The notes under the pieces: generated by a model | The model's database searches: none | Seen by the model: the letters and a program-made list of their open reading frames with translations, nothing else | What the model was told of the DNA's origin: nothing | Source of the DNA: Salibacter sp031581065 | GTDB lineage: Bacteria > Bacteroidota > Bacteroidia > Flavobacteriales_G > Salibacteraceae | DNA: 64,000 nt | Direction of reading: 5' to 3' | Assembly (NCBI RefSeq): GCF_031581065.1 | Contig: NZ_JAVLBN010000010.1 | Coordinates: 5,148-69,147, forward strand | In this document: piece after piece, positions 51,690 through 61,137 of the stretch | Layout of the letters: every line of letters starts with the position of its first letter | Position numbering within the stretch: the stretch's first letter is position 1 | Position numbers and translations under genes: made by a program

Positions 51690-54600
51690 ATGGATTTTAA
51701 GAAACTGAATATTATTGGTGGCTGGGTAACATTTGCAATTGCATTTGTAGTTTATGCCATGACAATTGAACCAACCACGAGTTTTTGGGACTGTGGTGAG
51801 TATATTGCTACCTCTTATAAATTAGAAGTTGGTCACCCTCCCGGAGCTCCTACTTTTATGATACTGGGTAGAATTTTCACTCTACTTGTAGATCCTCAAA
51901 ATGTTGCCGTGGCTATCAATATTATGAGTGCTCTCTCCAGTGCCCTCACCATATTATTCATGTTTTGGTCACTAACTTATTTGGCTGGTAAATTTGTTAG
52001 AAATGAAGAACTCAGTGGCGCAAATGGCATTGCTATTATTGGTAGTGCTATTGTAGGTTCTTTAGCTTTTACATTTAGTGATACATTTTGGTTCTCTGCC
52101 GTTGAAGGTGAGGTTTACGGTATGTCATCATTTTGTACGGCACTCGTTTTTTGGGCAATTTTAAAATGGGAGTCCATAGCCGACCAACCTCATTCTACTA
52201 AGTGGCTCATTCTTATTTTCTACATAATTGGTCTATCAATTGGCGTTCACTTATTGAATTTACTTGCTATACCGGCTATTTTATTCGTTTATTATTTCAA
52301 AAGATTTGAGCCTACTCGCAAAGGGATGATAATCACATTTATCCTATCTGTTGTTCTTCTGGGTTTTATCCAAATGATTTTAATTCCGCAGGTAGTAAAC
52401 ATCTCAGCAAAATTTGAGCTCTTGTTTGCTAATGGACTGGGAACACCTTTCCATGTTGGATCAGCAGTATTTGGAATACTCCTGATTGCTGCAATTGCAT
52501 TCGGACTGTGGTATACGCAAAAGCATCACAAGGTCATTGCCAATACATCAATACTGGCTTTTACAGTCCTCATGATCGGTTACACCTCTTTTGCAATGAT
52601 TGTGATCAGATCAAATGCTGATACACCTATCGATGAAAACAACCCTGAAAACATGGTTAACCTACTCTCCTACCTGAAAAGGGAACAGTACGGAGATGTG
52701 CCATTAGTTAAAGGACATTATTTTAATAGTCCGCTCGATAATCAGGACCCCTACGATGACGGAAGCCCTGTTTACTATCCAAATGAAGAAACAGGTGAGT
52801 ACGAAATTGCCGATCCTCGTGAAAACTCCATCCCTAATTACGCTGATGAATTTGAAACACTATTCCCCAGAATGTGGAGTTCTAAATCGAATCACGTGAG
52901 GGCATACAAAGCGTGGAGTGACTTTGAAGGTAACCCAATGCGCTACAGAGATGTGCAAAGTGGTGAAATGAAAACCATCTACAAACCCACAATGGGTGAA
53001 AACCTCAAGTATTTCTTCAACTATCAGATTTACTGGATGTGGGGCCGTTATTTCCTCTGGAACTTCGCTGGAAGACAAAACGATATTCAGGGACATGGTA
53101 TCGATCAGAACCAATTTACTGACGGTAACTGGCTGAGCGGTATTCCATTCATCGATGAAGCTCGTTTAGGAAACATGGATGAATATCCAGATGAACTCAA
53201 AGACAAGTGGTCTTACAATAAGTATTATTTATTGCCACTAATCCTCGGGTTAATAGGTCTTTTCTTCCAGTACAAATACGATAAGCGCAATACTTTAGTC
53301 GTATTCCTTCTCTTCTTCTTTACAGGAATAGCTATTGCAATTTACTTAAACAACTATCCATATCAGCCAAGAGAACGTGATTACGCTTTTGTAGGGTCAT
53401 TCTACGCGTTTGCCCTTTGGATAGGATTAGGTGTCATGGGGCTTTACAGGCACTTTAGAGATAAAATCAATCCAAAAGCTCTTGCAGCCGGAACAACTTT
53501 AGTTTGCCTGTTAGCAGTTCCAGTACTCATGGCATCAGAAAACTGGGATGATCACGACCGCAGTGATCGTTACACAGCGAGAGAAATTGCTAAAAACTAT
53601 CTCGATTCATGTGCTCCAAATGCCATTTTATTCACCAATGGTGATAACGACACCTTCCCTCTCTGGTATTTGCAAGAAGTTGAAGGTTACCGTACTGATG
53701 TACGTGTAGTTAACCTCATGCTTCTCAACACAGATTGGTACATTGAACAAATGGCTCGTAAAGCCTATGATGGTGATCCTATTCCAATCTCAATGACACC
53801 TGATCAATACAGACAGGGAACCAGAGATTTTGTGAGATTTGGAAATGTTCGTGGTATCGACAAGGACAAGTATTACGACATCAAGAAGATCATTCCGGTT
53901 GTAACAAAAGACAAGTACAAACAGCCTCTAGGTAATGGTCAAAAAGACAATATCGTCCCAACCAAGAAATTCAAGTTGAATGTACCTAAGGAAAAAGTCA
54001 TGGCAAATGGTACAGTTGATCCTTCACTTGAAGATCAAATCCTTGATGAAATCACCTGGAAAGCGAATGGCCGTTACATTCTCAAAAACGAAATGGTAAT
54101 GTGGGATATCCTGGCAAACTTCAATTGGGACAGACCACTTTATTTCTCAATTACGATGGGAAATGATGCATTCTACGGACTTGAAGATTATTTCCAGCAA
54201 GAAGGGTTTGCCTTTAGACTGGTTCCGATCAAAACTCAAAACACAAGCCGAAGACGATACGGAAGAGTTGCCACTGAAACCATGTATGACAACATGATGA
54301 ATAAGTTTGACTGGGGCGGTTACAGTGATCCTGAAGTATTCATGGATGAAAACAACCTCAGATTTGTAACCAACATTCGTTTTACTTTTTCTCGCCTGGC
54401 GCAAAACCTTGCTAACAAAGGAGATAAAGAACGAGCAGAAAAAGTGCTGGACAGAGTTGTTGACATAACTGTTAACGACAGAGTACCATATGACGGAACA
54501 CTTCTCCCTGTAGCAGAACAATATTACAACGTGGGTAACAATGAAAAAGCTAACGAGTTAATGCGTAAAATAATAGAGCGCGAATCTCAGTTTGCTAATT

Positions 54601-54791
54601 ATTACCTGAGCCTGGATCAAAATAAATTGAGTGTTGTTAAACCTAACCTGGAGCAATCTATTGGTATTATGGGTAATGCTGTAATGCTGGCAACTCAAAA
54701 ATATCCTCAAAGTGATGAAATTCAACAAGAATTTCAATCAAAGTATCAGGAAATTGCCCAGCGCTACCAATCGATGGGTAGAATACAATAA
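51690..54791 (+). CDS. DUF2723 membrane protein (TMEM260-like, probable GT117)
   Basis: 1033 residues from ATG 51690 (MDFKKLNIIGGWVTFAIAFV). The frame is open further upstream to 51534, but that part is not signal-like and is less likely to be coding. TM segments fill the first ~330 residues; TMTIEPTTSFWDCGEYIATS holds the conserved acidic loop of DUF2723. A second set of helices follows near 570-650 (YPYQPRERDYAFVGSFYAFA) and the last ~350 residues are soluble. Human TMEM260, which has this domain, is a protein O-mannosyltransferase, so protein glycosylation on the envelope side is a fair inference. Confidence 0.9.
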   Translation: MDFKKLNIIGGWVTFAIAFVVYAMTIEPTTSFWDCGEYIATSYKLEVGHPPGAPTFMILGRIFTLLVDPQNVAVAINIMSALSSALTILFMFWSLTYLAGKFVRNEELSGANGIAIIGSAIVGSLAFTFSDTFWFSAVEGEVYGMSSFCTALVFWAILKWESIADQPHSTKWLILIFYIIGLSIGVHLLNLLAIPAILFVYYFKRFEPTRKGMIITFILSVVLLGFIQMILIPQVVNISAKFELLFANGLGTPFHVGSAVFGILLIAAIAFGLWYTQKHHKVIANTSILAFTVLMIGYTSFAMIVIRSNADTPIDENNPENMVNLLSYLKREQYGDVPLVKGHYFNSPLDNQDPYDDGSPVYYPNEETGEYEIADPRENSIPNYADEFETLFPRMWSSKSNHVRAYKAWSDFEGNPMRYRDVQSGEMKTIYKPTMGENLKYFFNYQIYWMWGRYFLWNFAGRQNDIQGHGIDQNQFTDGNWLSGIPFIDEARLGNMDEYPDELKDKWSYNKYYLLPLILGLIGLFFQYKYDKRNTLVVFLLFFFTGIAIAIYLNNYPYQPRERDYAFVGSFYAFALWIGLGVMGLYRHFRDKINPKALAAGTTLVCLLAVPVLMASENWDDHDRSDRYTAREIAKNYLDSCAPNAILFTNGDNDTFPLWYLQEVEGYRTDVRVVNLMLLNTDWYIEQMARKAYDGDPIPISMTPDQYRQGTRDFVRFGNVRGIDKDKYYDIKKIIPVVTKDKYKQPLGNGQKDNIVPTKKFKLNVPKEKVMANGTVDPSLEDQILDEITWKANGRYILKNEMVMWDILANFNWDRPLYFSITMGNDAFYGLEDYFQQEGFAFRLVPIKTQNTSRRRYGRVATETMYDNMMNKFDWGGYSDPEVFMDENNLRFVTNIRFTFSRLAQNLANKGDKERAEKVLDRVVDITVNDRVPYDGTLLPVAEQYYNVGNNEKANELMRKIIERESQFANYYLSLDQNKLSVVKPNLEQSIGIMGNAVMLATQKYPQSDEIQQEFQSKYQEIAQRYQSMGRIQ

Positions 54792-54811
54792 TTCATTAAT
54801 TGACTATACTC

Positions 54812-54852
54812 AAGGAGGTGTATCGAGATTTGATGCACCTCCTTTATTTTTT
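54812..54852 (+). terminator. terminator after the DUF2723 gene
   Basis: The stem AAGGAGGTG / CACCTCCTT with a 14-nt loop is followed by TATTTTTT. The AAGGAGGTG is not a ribosome binding site here since no start follows. Confidence 0.8.
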
Positions 54853-54966
54853 AAACCACTTTTTAAGTTCTTTTATGAAACAAAGAGTTGATATTTCTGT
54901 AAATAGACTTGAATAGAGGCAAATATTTATTGATATTCGCCTCGCTAAATCGAAAAATAAATAATT

Positions 54967-56202
54967 ATGAAAAAACAATTACTTAAGATCGCAGGAGTGT
55001 TTGCTTCTGCATTTATCCTTGCTTCAAATGTAAGTGCACAAACTGAAGTTGGTGTACTTCCAAATCCTGATCAATCAGAAAACAATCAGGTTAATATTGA
55101 GCGAGGAAACACAACAATTAATGATACTAACTTTTACGCGACATTCGTAAATCAATTGTATAACCCTGATACTACTTATGTGATTCTATCAATCAATTCA
55201 AGTAATATCTACACCTGGTTTCATAGAGTTCAAACTCCATCAAACATTTCACTAGATGTTGAAGGAGCTAGAATGCACTTAGCTTCAGGAAATTCTGATG
55301 GATCTCCTGTAAATGTTGAAGTTTCATTAGTAGAAACAGGAGCAAATGGCTTACCTTCAAACACTGTTTTAGAAACAAAAACAGTAAGCATTGATCCAGT
55401 TACAACCACAAATGTAGGTGACTTTGCTAATGATGTTGTTTTTGATAACTCTCACAGTTCAGCTAATGGCTTTTACTTACAAATGAGTTTAGACTCAAAC
55501 GTGAGTGATACGCTGAGAATGATCACAGGCCAAAACGGTGCTGCTGCAGTTAGTGATGATACTATTACATTAGCTGGTTTTACAGGAAGCAATAATTTAA
55601 GTACTCTTGGATATGTTCAACATTTTCGTCCATTTGTTTCTTACGAAGCTACTAACAGTATCACTACAGATAAAGACACGATCACTTCTGATAATGAATC
55701 TGTAGCTTTTACAGCTGAAGGTAACTTCAAAAATGTTGCAGATCCACATTTGATGACTGGTATTTCTAAAAATGCATTTTGGTCACTTGATAATGGAAGT
55801 ACATTCGTTGGTCCTGCTAATGATACTACTTATTCATTTGCTGATGCTACAGTTGATCACACAGTACTTCTCAATGATTCAATCATGACATGGTCTGCAG
55901 GTACTTACGTTGTATCTGAATCAAAAACAATTGTTGGTGATAAAACTGTTACTGGAGTTAATAATCTCAACGAAGGAGACATCAAAGTTTATCGCTCTCA
56001 AAACATGTTAAACGTTGAAGTAAATGGGAACCTAAACCCTGGCAATCAGGATCTTTTCATTTACAATGTTGCTGGTCAACTCGTGAAATCTTCAAGAGTG
56101 AACCTTACAGCAAACTCTACTTCACGTGTTAGCATCAACGAATTAAATGGCGGACTTTACATCGTTAAAGTTGCTGATGAAACTGTTCGTTTTGTGAAGT
56201 AA
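54967..56202 (+). CDS. secreted protein with type A T9SS sorting domain
   Basis: 411 residues. Signal peptide to about residue 24 (SNVSAQ). The middle contains a beta-rich domain (ARMHLASGNSDGSPVNVEVS, VVFDNSHSSANGFYLQMSL). The last ~75 residues are the type A C-terminal domain: IKVYRSQNMLNVEVNG, LFIYNVAGQLVKSS, and a final GGLYIVKVADETVRFVK. The protein should cross the outer membrane by T9SS and be attached. Codon use and promoter surroundings look ordinary. Function unknown. Confidence 0.9.
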   Translation: MKKQLLKIAGVFASAFILASNVSAQTEVGVLPNPDQSENNQVNIERGNTTINDTNFYATFVNQLYNPDTTYVILSINSSNIYTWFHRVQTPSNISLDVEGARMHLASGNSDGSPVNVEVSLVETGANGLPSNTVLETKTVSIDPVTTTNVGDFANDVVFDNSHSSANGFYLQMSLDSNVSDTLRMITGQNGAAAVSDDTITLAGFTGSNNLSTLGYVQHFRPFVSYEATNSITTDKDTITSDNESVAFTAEGNFKNVADPHLMTGISKNAFWSLDNGSTFVGPANDTTYSFADATVDHTVLLNDSIMTWSAGTYVVSESKTIVGDKTVTGVNNLNEGDIKVYRSQNMLNVEVNGNLNPGNQDLFIYNVAGQLVKSSRVNLTANSTSRVSINELNGGLYIVKVADETVRFVK

Positions 56203-56232
56203 TTCACTTTGATTTGAAAGATAATTTTTAAG

Positions 56233-56260
56233 AGGCTACCTTCGCAGGTAGCCTTTTTTA
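56233..56260 (+). terminator. terminator between two T9SS cargo genes
   Basis: The stem AGGCTACC / GGTAGCCT with a 6-nt loop is followed by TTTTTT. It ends the transcript of the gene at 54967, so the next gene probably has its own promoter or readthrough. Confidence 0.85.
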
Positions 56261-56266
56261 TTTGAT

Positions 56267-56893
56267 ATGAACAAGACAATCATTACTCTTCTGCTTCTCA
56301 TCACGGTCAGAGCCGGATTCTCCCAGTCAGCCGACCTGGATCTGACCGAAATAACCGTACCTGACAGCATCGAGGAAAACTCAACGGTTTCTTTCTCAGC
56401 TGAACTCAGAAATAATGGTCCCGACAGTGTCCAGTCAGGCACGCAACTCACATTTCACTGGTCAGTTAATACCGATACGATTCCGGCAAACTTTACTTTA
56501 GACTCTACTTTTTACGCAGGAGATAGTATTCAGTTATTCTCTCCACCTTTCAGCTTGAGCCCAAGCGATAGTCTCAAAATTTGTGTTTCATTCAGCTTCC
56601 AAAATGATACGGTAACATCAAACAATGAAATTTGTGACTCAACGAAGGTTTACCTTTACAATAATTTTGCATTACCCGAAAATGTGAAATTCATTCAAAG
56701 CAGGTCACAAATCATTTTGCAAAATGCTCGAGTTTCAGAATTGAGAATTTACAACCTAAACGGACAGGTCGTTACCTCAACAAATGGTGCAAATGTGATA
56801 ACAACAGATCAACTAAAAAACGGACTGTACATCTTTACAGCCCGCTTTCGTGACTCCAACAAGTTTTATAGAAGAAAAGTTTTTATCCGTTAA
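56267..56893 (+). CDS. small secreted protein with CARDB-like domain and type A T9SS sorting domain
   Basis: 208 residues. Signal peptide MNKTIITLLLLITVRAGFSQ. Residues about 25-125 look like a CARDB/DUF11-type beta-sandwich (VPDSIEENSTVSFSAELRNN, GPDSVQSGTQLTFHWSV). The C-terminal ~75 residues are a type A sorting domain (NVKFIQSRSQIILQNARVSE, LRIYNLNGQVVTS, LKNGLYIFTARF, KVFIR). The start region carries two dispersed signals facing each other. The stop overlaps the convergent hutH stop. Confidence 0.88.
   Translation: MNKTIITLLLLITVRAGFSQSADLDLTEITVPDSIEENSTVSFSAELRNNGPDSVQSGTQLTFHWSVNTDTIPANFTLDSTFYAGDSIQLFSPPFSLSPSDSLKICVSFSFQNDTVTSNNEICDSTKVYLYNNFALPENVKFIQSRSQIILQNARVSELRIYNLNGQVVTSTNGANVITTDQLKNGLYIFTARFRDSNKFYRRKVFIR
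56305..56347. repeat. inverted pair of the dispersed signal
   Basis: GGTCAGAGCC at 56305-56314 and GGATCTGACC at 56338-56347 face each other within 43 bp, in the signal-peptide coding region. With flanking C and G the arms are CGGTCAGAGCC and GGATCTGACCG, an inverted repeat with one mismatch. Confidence 0.75.
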
Positions 56894-58383
56894 GCTGAAT
56901 AGCTTTCAACAAAGTTGATCGATTTTTTGATCAGAACGTGTAATTCAGCATCATCTTCAACTTTAGAAACTTCTTTTCTGTAACTTTCAAAAAGTTCCTC
57001 TACACTTGAAGACGACTTAAACGGTCTTCTGAATTCCATTGCCTGAGCAGCGTTGAACAATTCGATTGCTATAATTTTCTTATAGTTATTCAATATGCGA
57101 AGTGCTTTTGTAGCGCCATTTGCACCCATGCTCACGTGATCTTCCTGACCGTTGCTCGAGTCAATAGTATCAACACTCGATGGTGTGCACAGCTGTTTAT
57201 TCTGACTCACAATACTCGCTGCCGTGTACTGCGGAATCATAAATCCTGAATTCAAACCTGGATTGGCAACCAAAAACTCGGGCAATCCACGAGTTCCGCT
57301 CACTAGCTTGTAAACTCTCCGTTCTGATATACTTCCTAATTCTGCAAGTGCAATTGACGCGTAATCGAGGTTTATTGCCATGGGCTGACCATGGAAATTC
57401 CCGGCTGAGATTACTTCATCAGCATCCGGGAAAACAGTTGGATTATCCGTTACAGAGCTGATCTCGTTTTCCACAATTCTTTGAACATGATCGAGCGCAT
57501 CGTATGAAGCTCCGTGAACCTGTGGTACACAGCGGAATGAGTACGGATCCTGAACGTGTTCTTTATGTCGCTTAACCAACTCACTCCCATCTAAAAGCTT
57601 GCGAACAGATTGTGCAACTTTCAATTGCCCCGGTTGCTTTCTCGCAATGTGTGGCAAATCTCCAAATGGCTCAATTCTGCCATCATACGCATCGAGCGAC
57701 AATGCCGTAATACGTTCTGAAAGTGGCTTGAGTCGGTTCCATTCGAGCAAGATATGTGTTGCGTAAGCACTCATAAATTGCGTTCCGTTGAGCAGCGCAA
57801 GACCTTCTTTACTTCTCAACTTTATAGGGTCGAGATTCATTTCGGTCAGAACCTCAGCAGCGGGCTTCTTTTCTCCGTTGTGATAAACTTCACCGAGCCC
57901 GAGGATTGGTAAACTCAAATGAGCCAGTGGAGCCAAATCACCACTGGCACCTAACGAACCCTGTTCATAGACAACCGGTAAAATATCTTCATTGTAAAAA
58001 GTAATGAGTCGCTCAACAGTATCGAGTTGTACTCCGGAATGACCATATGAAAGTCCCTGAACTTTGAGCAATAACATCAGTTTTACAATGTGTTGAGGCA
58101 CTTCATCTCCGGTTCCGCACGCGTGCGACTTCACGAGGTTTTCCTGAAGTTGCTCCAGATCAGCTTTCCCGATTTCAGTATTGCACAGCGACCCAAATCC
58201 GGTGTTGATCCCATAAATTGGAGTCTTTTGTTGCTCCATCCTATTGTCGAGATACTCGCGGCACTTGATCACTTTGTTTTTTGCCGGTTCTGACAGTGAG
58301 AGCTTTTTGCCTTTATTGACGATATCAGCAACAGCCTCAATTGATAAATCCTCTGGTTTTATATGATGGACTTCTGTATTCAT
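56890..58383 (-). CDS. hutH: histidine ammonia-lyase
   Basis: 497 residues, normal length. GSLGASGDLAPLAHL holds the Ala-Ser-Gly that makes the MIO cofactor (about residue 143). YGINTGFGSLCN near the start, NGTQFMSAY and the late Q-E-D-H segment are typical. It turns histidine to urocanate. The start overlaps the stop of hisS by one base, so a histidine-degrading and a histidine-charging enzyme share a transcript. hutI is 25 kb away. Confidence 0.97.
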   Translation of the reverse strand: MNTEVHHIKPEDLSIEAVADIVNKGKKLSLSEPAKNKVIKCREYLDNRMEQQKTPIYGINTGFGSLCNTEIGKADLEQLQENLVKSHACGTGDEVPQHIVKLMLLLKVQGLSYGHSGVQLDTVERLITFYNEDILPVVYEQGSLGASGDLAPLAHLSLPILGLGEVYHNGEKKPAAEVLTEMNLDPIKLRSKEGLALLNGTQFMSAYATHILLEWNRLKPLSERITALSLDAYDGRIEPFGDLPHIARKQPGQLKVAQSVRKLLDGSELVKRHKEHVQDPYSFRCVPQVHGASYDALDHVQRIVENEISSVTDNPTVFPDADEVISAGNFHGQPMAINLDYASIALAELGSISERRVYKLVSGTRGLPEFLVANPGLNSGFMIPQYTAASIVSQNKQLCTPSSVDTIDSSNGQEDHVSMGANGATKALRILNNYKKIIAIELFNAAQAMEFRRPFKSSSSVEELFESYRKEVSKVEDDAELHVLIKKSINFVESYSA

Positions 58384-59744
58384 TACTTTCCTAATTTATC
58401 ACAAATTGCCTGAACAGTGAGCGATTCCTGCTCACCCGTTTTCATATTTTTAAGCGTAATTTCCTGTTTGTTGAGTTCATCTTCTCCTACCATTCCAACA
58501 TAGCGAACATTCTTATCATTGGCGAATTTCATCTGCTTTTTCATCTTGGCCGTATCAGGATAGAGCTCGGCTTTGATTCCGGCTTCACGCAATTGTTTCA
58601 TCCATTTCAATACTTGCGCAGCTTCATTATCCCCAAAGTTGACAAAGAGAATATCGGTAACGTTTTCAACTGATTCAGGGAATAACTCTTTTTGGAGCAT
58701 CAAATCGTAAATGCGATCTGCGCCAAATGAAATTCCAACTCCTGATAGTTTTTCCTTCGCTCCAAAAACTCCTGTTAAGTCATCGTAGCGACCGCCACCA
58801 GTGATACTCGATGGGAAATCAGGATGTGTAACTTCAAAAATAGCCCCAGTGTAATAATTGAGTCCGCGAGCGAGCGTTACTTCAAAGTTGATATTCCTAT
58901 ACCCCAAAGCATCAGCCTGCCCCAACATGAAAGTCATTTCTTCAACTCCTTTTTGCCCGATTTCACTATCAGCGAGAACATCAGCAATTGTCTGCATCTT
59001 TTGCTCATTGGAACCGGACAGATTCATAATTGGCTGCAGTTTTTCAATCGCTTTATCGCTGATGCCTCTATTCTTCAACTCCTCATTGACTTTCTCAACT
59101 GGCATTTTGTCGAGTTTATCCAACGCGATGGTAATTTCCATCATATTGTCTTTTTCGCCAATCGCCTCAGCAATACCAGCTAGAATTTTGCGGTTGTTGA
59201 GTTTGATGGTTACATCTGGCAGGTTAAGCCGTTCGTAAACCTCCTGCATGATATTGATCAGCTCTATTTCATTGAGTAACGAATCAGATCCAATGCAATC
59301 CACATCACATTGATAAAACTCGCGGTACCTTCCTTTTTGAGGTTTATCAGCTCGCCAAACCGGCTGAATTTGGTATCGCTTGAATGGAAAACTTATATCA
59401 TTCTGGTGCTGAACAACAAAGCGGGCAAATGGAACTGTAAGGTCATAGCGAAGAGCTTCCTCGGCAGATTTATTAGCTGCAACCTCAGCAGTTTGATCTT
59501 TTTCGAGTTCAGTTTTTAACTGATTGAGTTTACGCCCGCGCGGCATAACCTTAAAAATCAGCCTATCTCCTTCTTCCCCGTATTTACCGAGAAGAACATC
59601 AGTCCGTTCCATAGCCGGAGTTTCAATTTGTGAAAAACCGTGTAGCCTGAAAACTTCTTTAATCTGATCAAAAATGTAATTCCTGCGCCCCATTTCAACC
59701 GGGCCAAAATCACGGGTTCCTTTTGGAATGCCTGCTTTGCTCAT
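58383..59744 (-). CDS. hisS: histidyl-tRNA synthetase
   Basis: 453 residues. Class II core: GTRDFGPVEMGRRNYIFDQI (motif 1 region), RYDLTVPFARFVVQ and RYQIQPVWRADKPQKGRYREF (motif 2), and FEVTLARGLNYYTGAIFEV (histidine-binding), then GGGRYDDLTGVFG and GVGISFGADRIYDL (motif 3). It charges tRNA-His. The C-terminal anticodon-binding domain starts around residue 350. It is the first gene of a two-gene unit with hutH. Confidence 0.97.
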   Translation of the reverse strand: MSKAGIPKGTRDFGPVEMGRRNYIFDQIKEVFRLHGFSQIETPAMERTDVLLGKYGEEGDRLIFKVMPRGRKLNQLKTELEKDQTAEVAANKSAEEALRYDLTVPFARFVVQHQNDISFPFKRYQIQPVWRADKPQKGRYREFYQCDVDCIGSDSLLNEIELINIMQEVYERLNLPDVTIKLNNRKILAGIAEAIGEKDNMMEITIALDKLDKMPVEKVNEELKNRGISDKAIEKLQPIMNLSGSNEQKMQTIADVLADSEIGQKGVEEMTFMLGQADALGYRNINFEVTLARGLNYYTGAIFEVTHPDFPSSITGGGRYDDLTGVFGAKEKLSGVGISFGADRIYDLMLQKELFPESVENVTDILFVNFGDNEAAQVLKWMKQLREAGIKAELYPDTAKMKKQMKFANDKNVRYVGMVGEDELNKQEITLKNMKTGEQESLTVQAICDKLGK

Positions 59745-59877
59745 CCTTATTCGTTTTGAATGGGCAAATATCGAAAACTCAAGCTAAAACAAGTAGTATT
59801 TAGGTGAATTTGGCAAGTGGACTTTCGGTTCTGACCATTACTTTATTACAATCAGTTTTAAAGCTGATGTATTATGT

Positions 59878-59885
59878 TAATTTTG
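59878..59885 (+). promoter_or_regulatory. candidate minus-7 element for the DUF1015 gene
   Basis: TAATTTTG, a TAnnTTTG match 20 bp before the ATG at 59905. A dispersed GGTTCTGACC site is at 59827-59836, in the same intergenic region, next to a GTGGACTTTC element (59817-59826). Confidence 0.5.
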
Positions 59886-59904
59886 ACCGCCAAATACCTG
59901 ATCT

Positions 59905-61128
59905 ATGGCAGATGTAATCCCTTTCAGAGCCGTGAGGCCAAGCCGCGACAAGGCACATTTAGTTGCCACGCGATCATACATTTCTTATTCCCATGAGCAG
60001 ATGGCGGAAAAGCTTGAAAACAATCCGTTTTCGTTTTTGCAGATTATTCATCCGCCTGCTGCAAACGAATTAGATGGGGTTGAGAAGTTTGAAAAGGTTC
60101 GTGAAGAGTATCGCGATTTCTGCCAGAGGGGTATTTTGAAAAAGGAAGAAAATCCGGCTTTTTACGTCTATGAGCAGCGATATGGCGATCACATTTTTAC
60201 TGGGATTATTTCTGGAATTGCTGTTGAGGATTACCAAAGTGGACACATCAAAAAGCATGAGCACACGCTTCCTGAGCGTGAAAAAATGTTCAAAAACTAC
60301 CTCAAAACTACGGGGATCAATGCTGAGCCTGTTTTACTGACTTACACGAAGAAAGATAAAATCGAGGAGTTGCTTGAAAAGATCAAAGGCTCTCGCCCAG
60401 AATATGAGTTTTCTACAACTGACGAGCATACGCACACACTGTGGGTCATTGATGATCAAGGTGATATTAAAACTATTCAGCAAGAGTTTAGCGATGTAGA
60501 TTCTGTTTACATTGCTGATGGTCACCACCGTTCTGCTTCCTCATCTCTTTTGGCTGACGACCTTGGATCTGACCAAAAAAAGCCGAGCGATTACTTTATG
60601 GCTTACTTGATCAGTGATCAACAAATGGAAATAAGAGCTTTTCACCGATTGGTTTCTTCTTTAAATGGTCAAACGATTGACGAGTTTTTGACTAAAATCA
60701 AGCAATCATTTGAAGTTGAATATCTTGGTGAAAATAGGTACCAGCCACACAGGCTCCACGAGTTTGGAATGTACATCAACAGAGATTGGTACAGGTTAAC
60801 ACCACATCAAAAGGACATCGATCTGGAACATCCTGTTGAACAATTAGACTGTCAAATACTTTCATCATTGATACTCAATCCTATTTTGGGTGTTGAAGAT
60901 GAAAAAACGGATAAACGAGTAAAATTCATGGGAGATTTGGAAGGTCTCGAAGGACTTGAAGAAAACGTGAATAACGGCAGTTACGATGTGGGATTTGCTG
61001 TTTATCCTGTTACCGTTGAGCAGCTTAAAAACGTGGCTGACAACAACATGATTATGCCGCCTAAAAGTACGTGGGTTGAGCCCAAGTTGAGAAGTGGATT
61101 GACGATCTATGACATTCTTGAATTTTAA
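59905..61128 (+). CDS. DUF1015 family protein
   Basis: 407 residues, the full length of the family. MADVIPFRAVRPSRDKAHLV at the start, NPFSFLQIIHPP, FYVYEQRYGDHIFTGII, and SVYIADGHHRSASSSLLAD (the conserved DGHHR motif), ending MPPKSTWVEPKLRSGL. DUF1015 proteins are conserved, of unproven function, and often found with serA-like or phosphoserine genes. It is followed 9 bp later by a yggS-like gene. Confidence 0.95.
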   Translation: MADVIPFRAVRPSRDKAHLVATRSYISYSHEQMAEKLENNPFSFLQIIHPPAANELDGVEKFEKVREEYRDFCQRGILKKEENPAFYVYEQRYGDHIFTGIISGIAVEDYQSGHIKKHEHTLPEREKMFKNYLKTTGINAEPVLLTYTKKDKIEELLEKIKGSRPEYEFSTTDEHTHTLWVIDDQGDIKTIQQEFSDVDSVYIADGHHRSASSSLLADDLGSDQKKPSDYFMAYLISDQQMEIRAFHRLVSSLNGQTIDEFLTKIKQSFEVEYLGENRYQPHRLHEFGMYINRDWYRLTPHQKDIDLEHPVEQLDCQILSSLILNPILGVEDEKTDKRVKFMGDLEGLEGLEENVNNGSYDVGFAVYPVTVEQLKNVADNNMIMPPKSTWVEPKLRSGLTIYDILEF

Positions 61129-61137
61129 ATTCTAATT

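Noticed and set aside
54812..54820. AAGGAGGTG as a strong ribosome binding site
   Set aside because: It is one arm of a terminator hairpin, and no start codon follows at the right distance.
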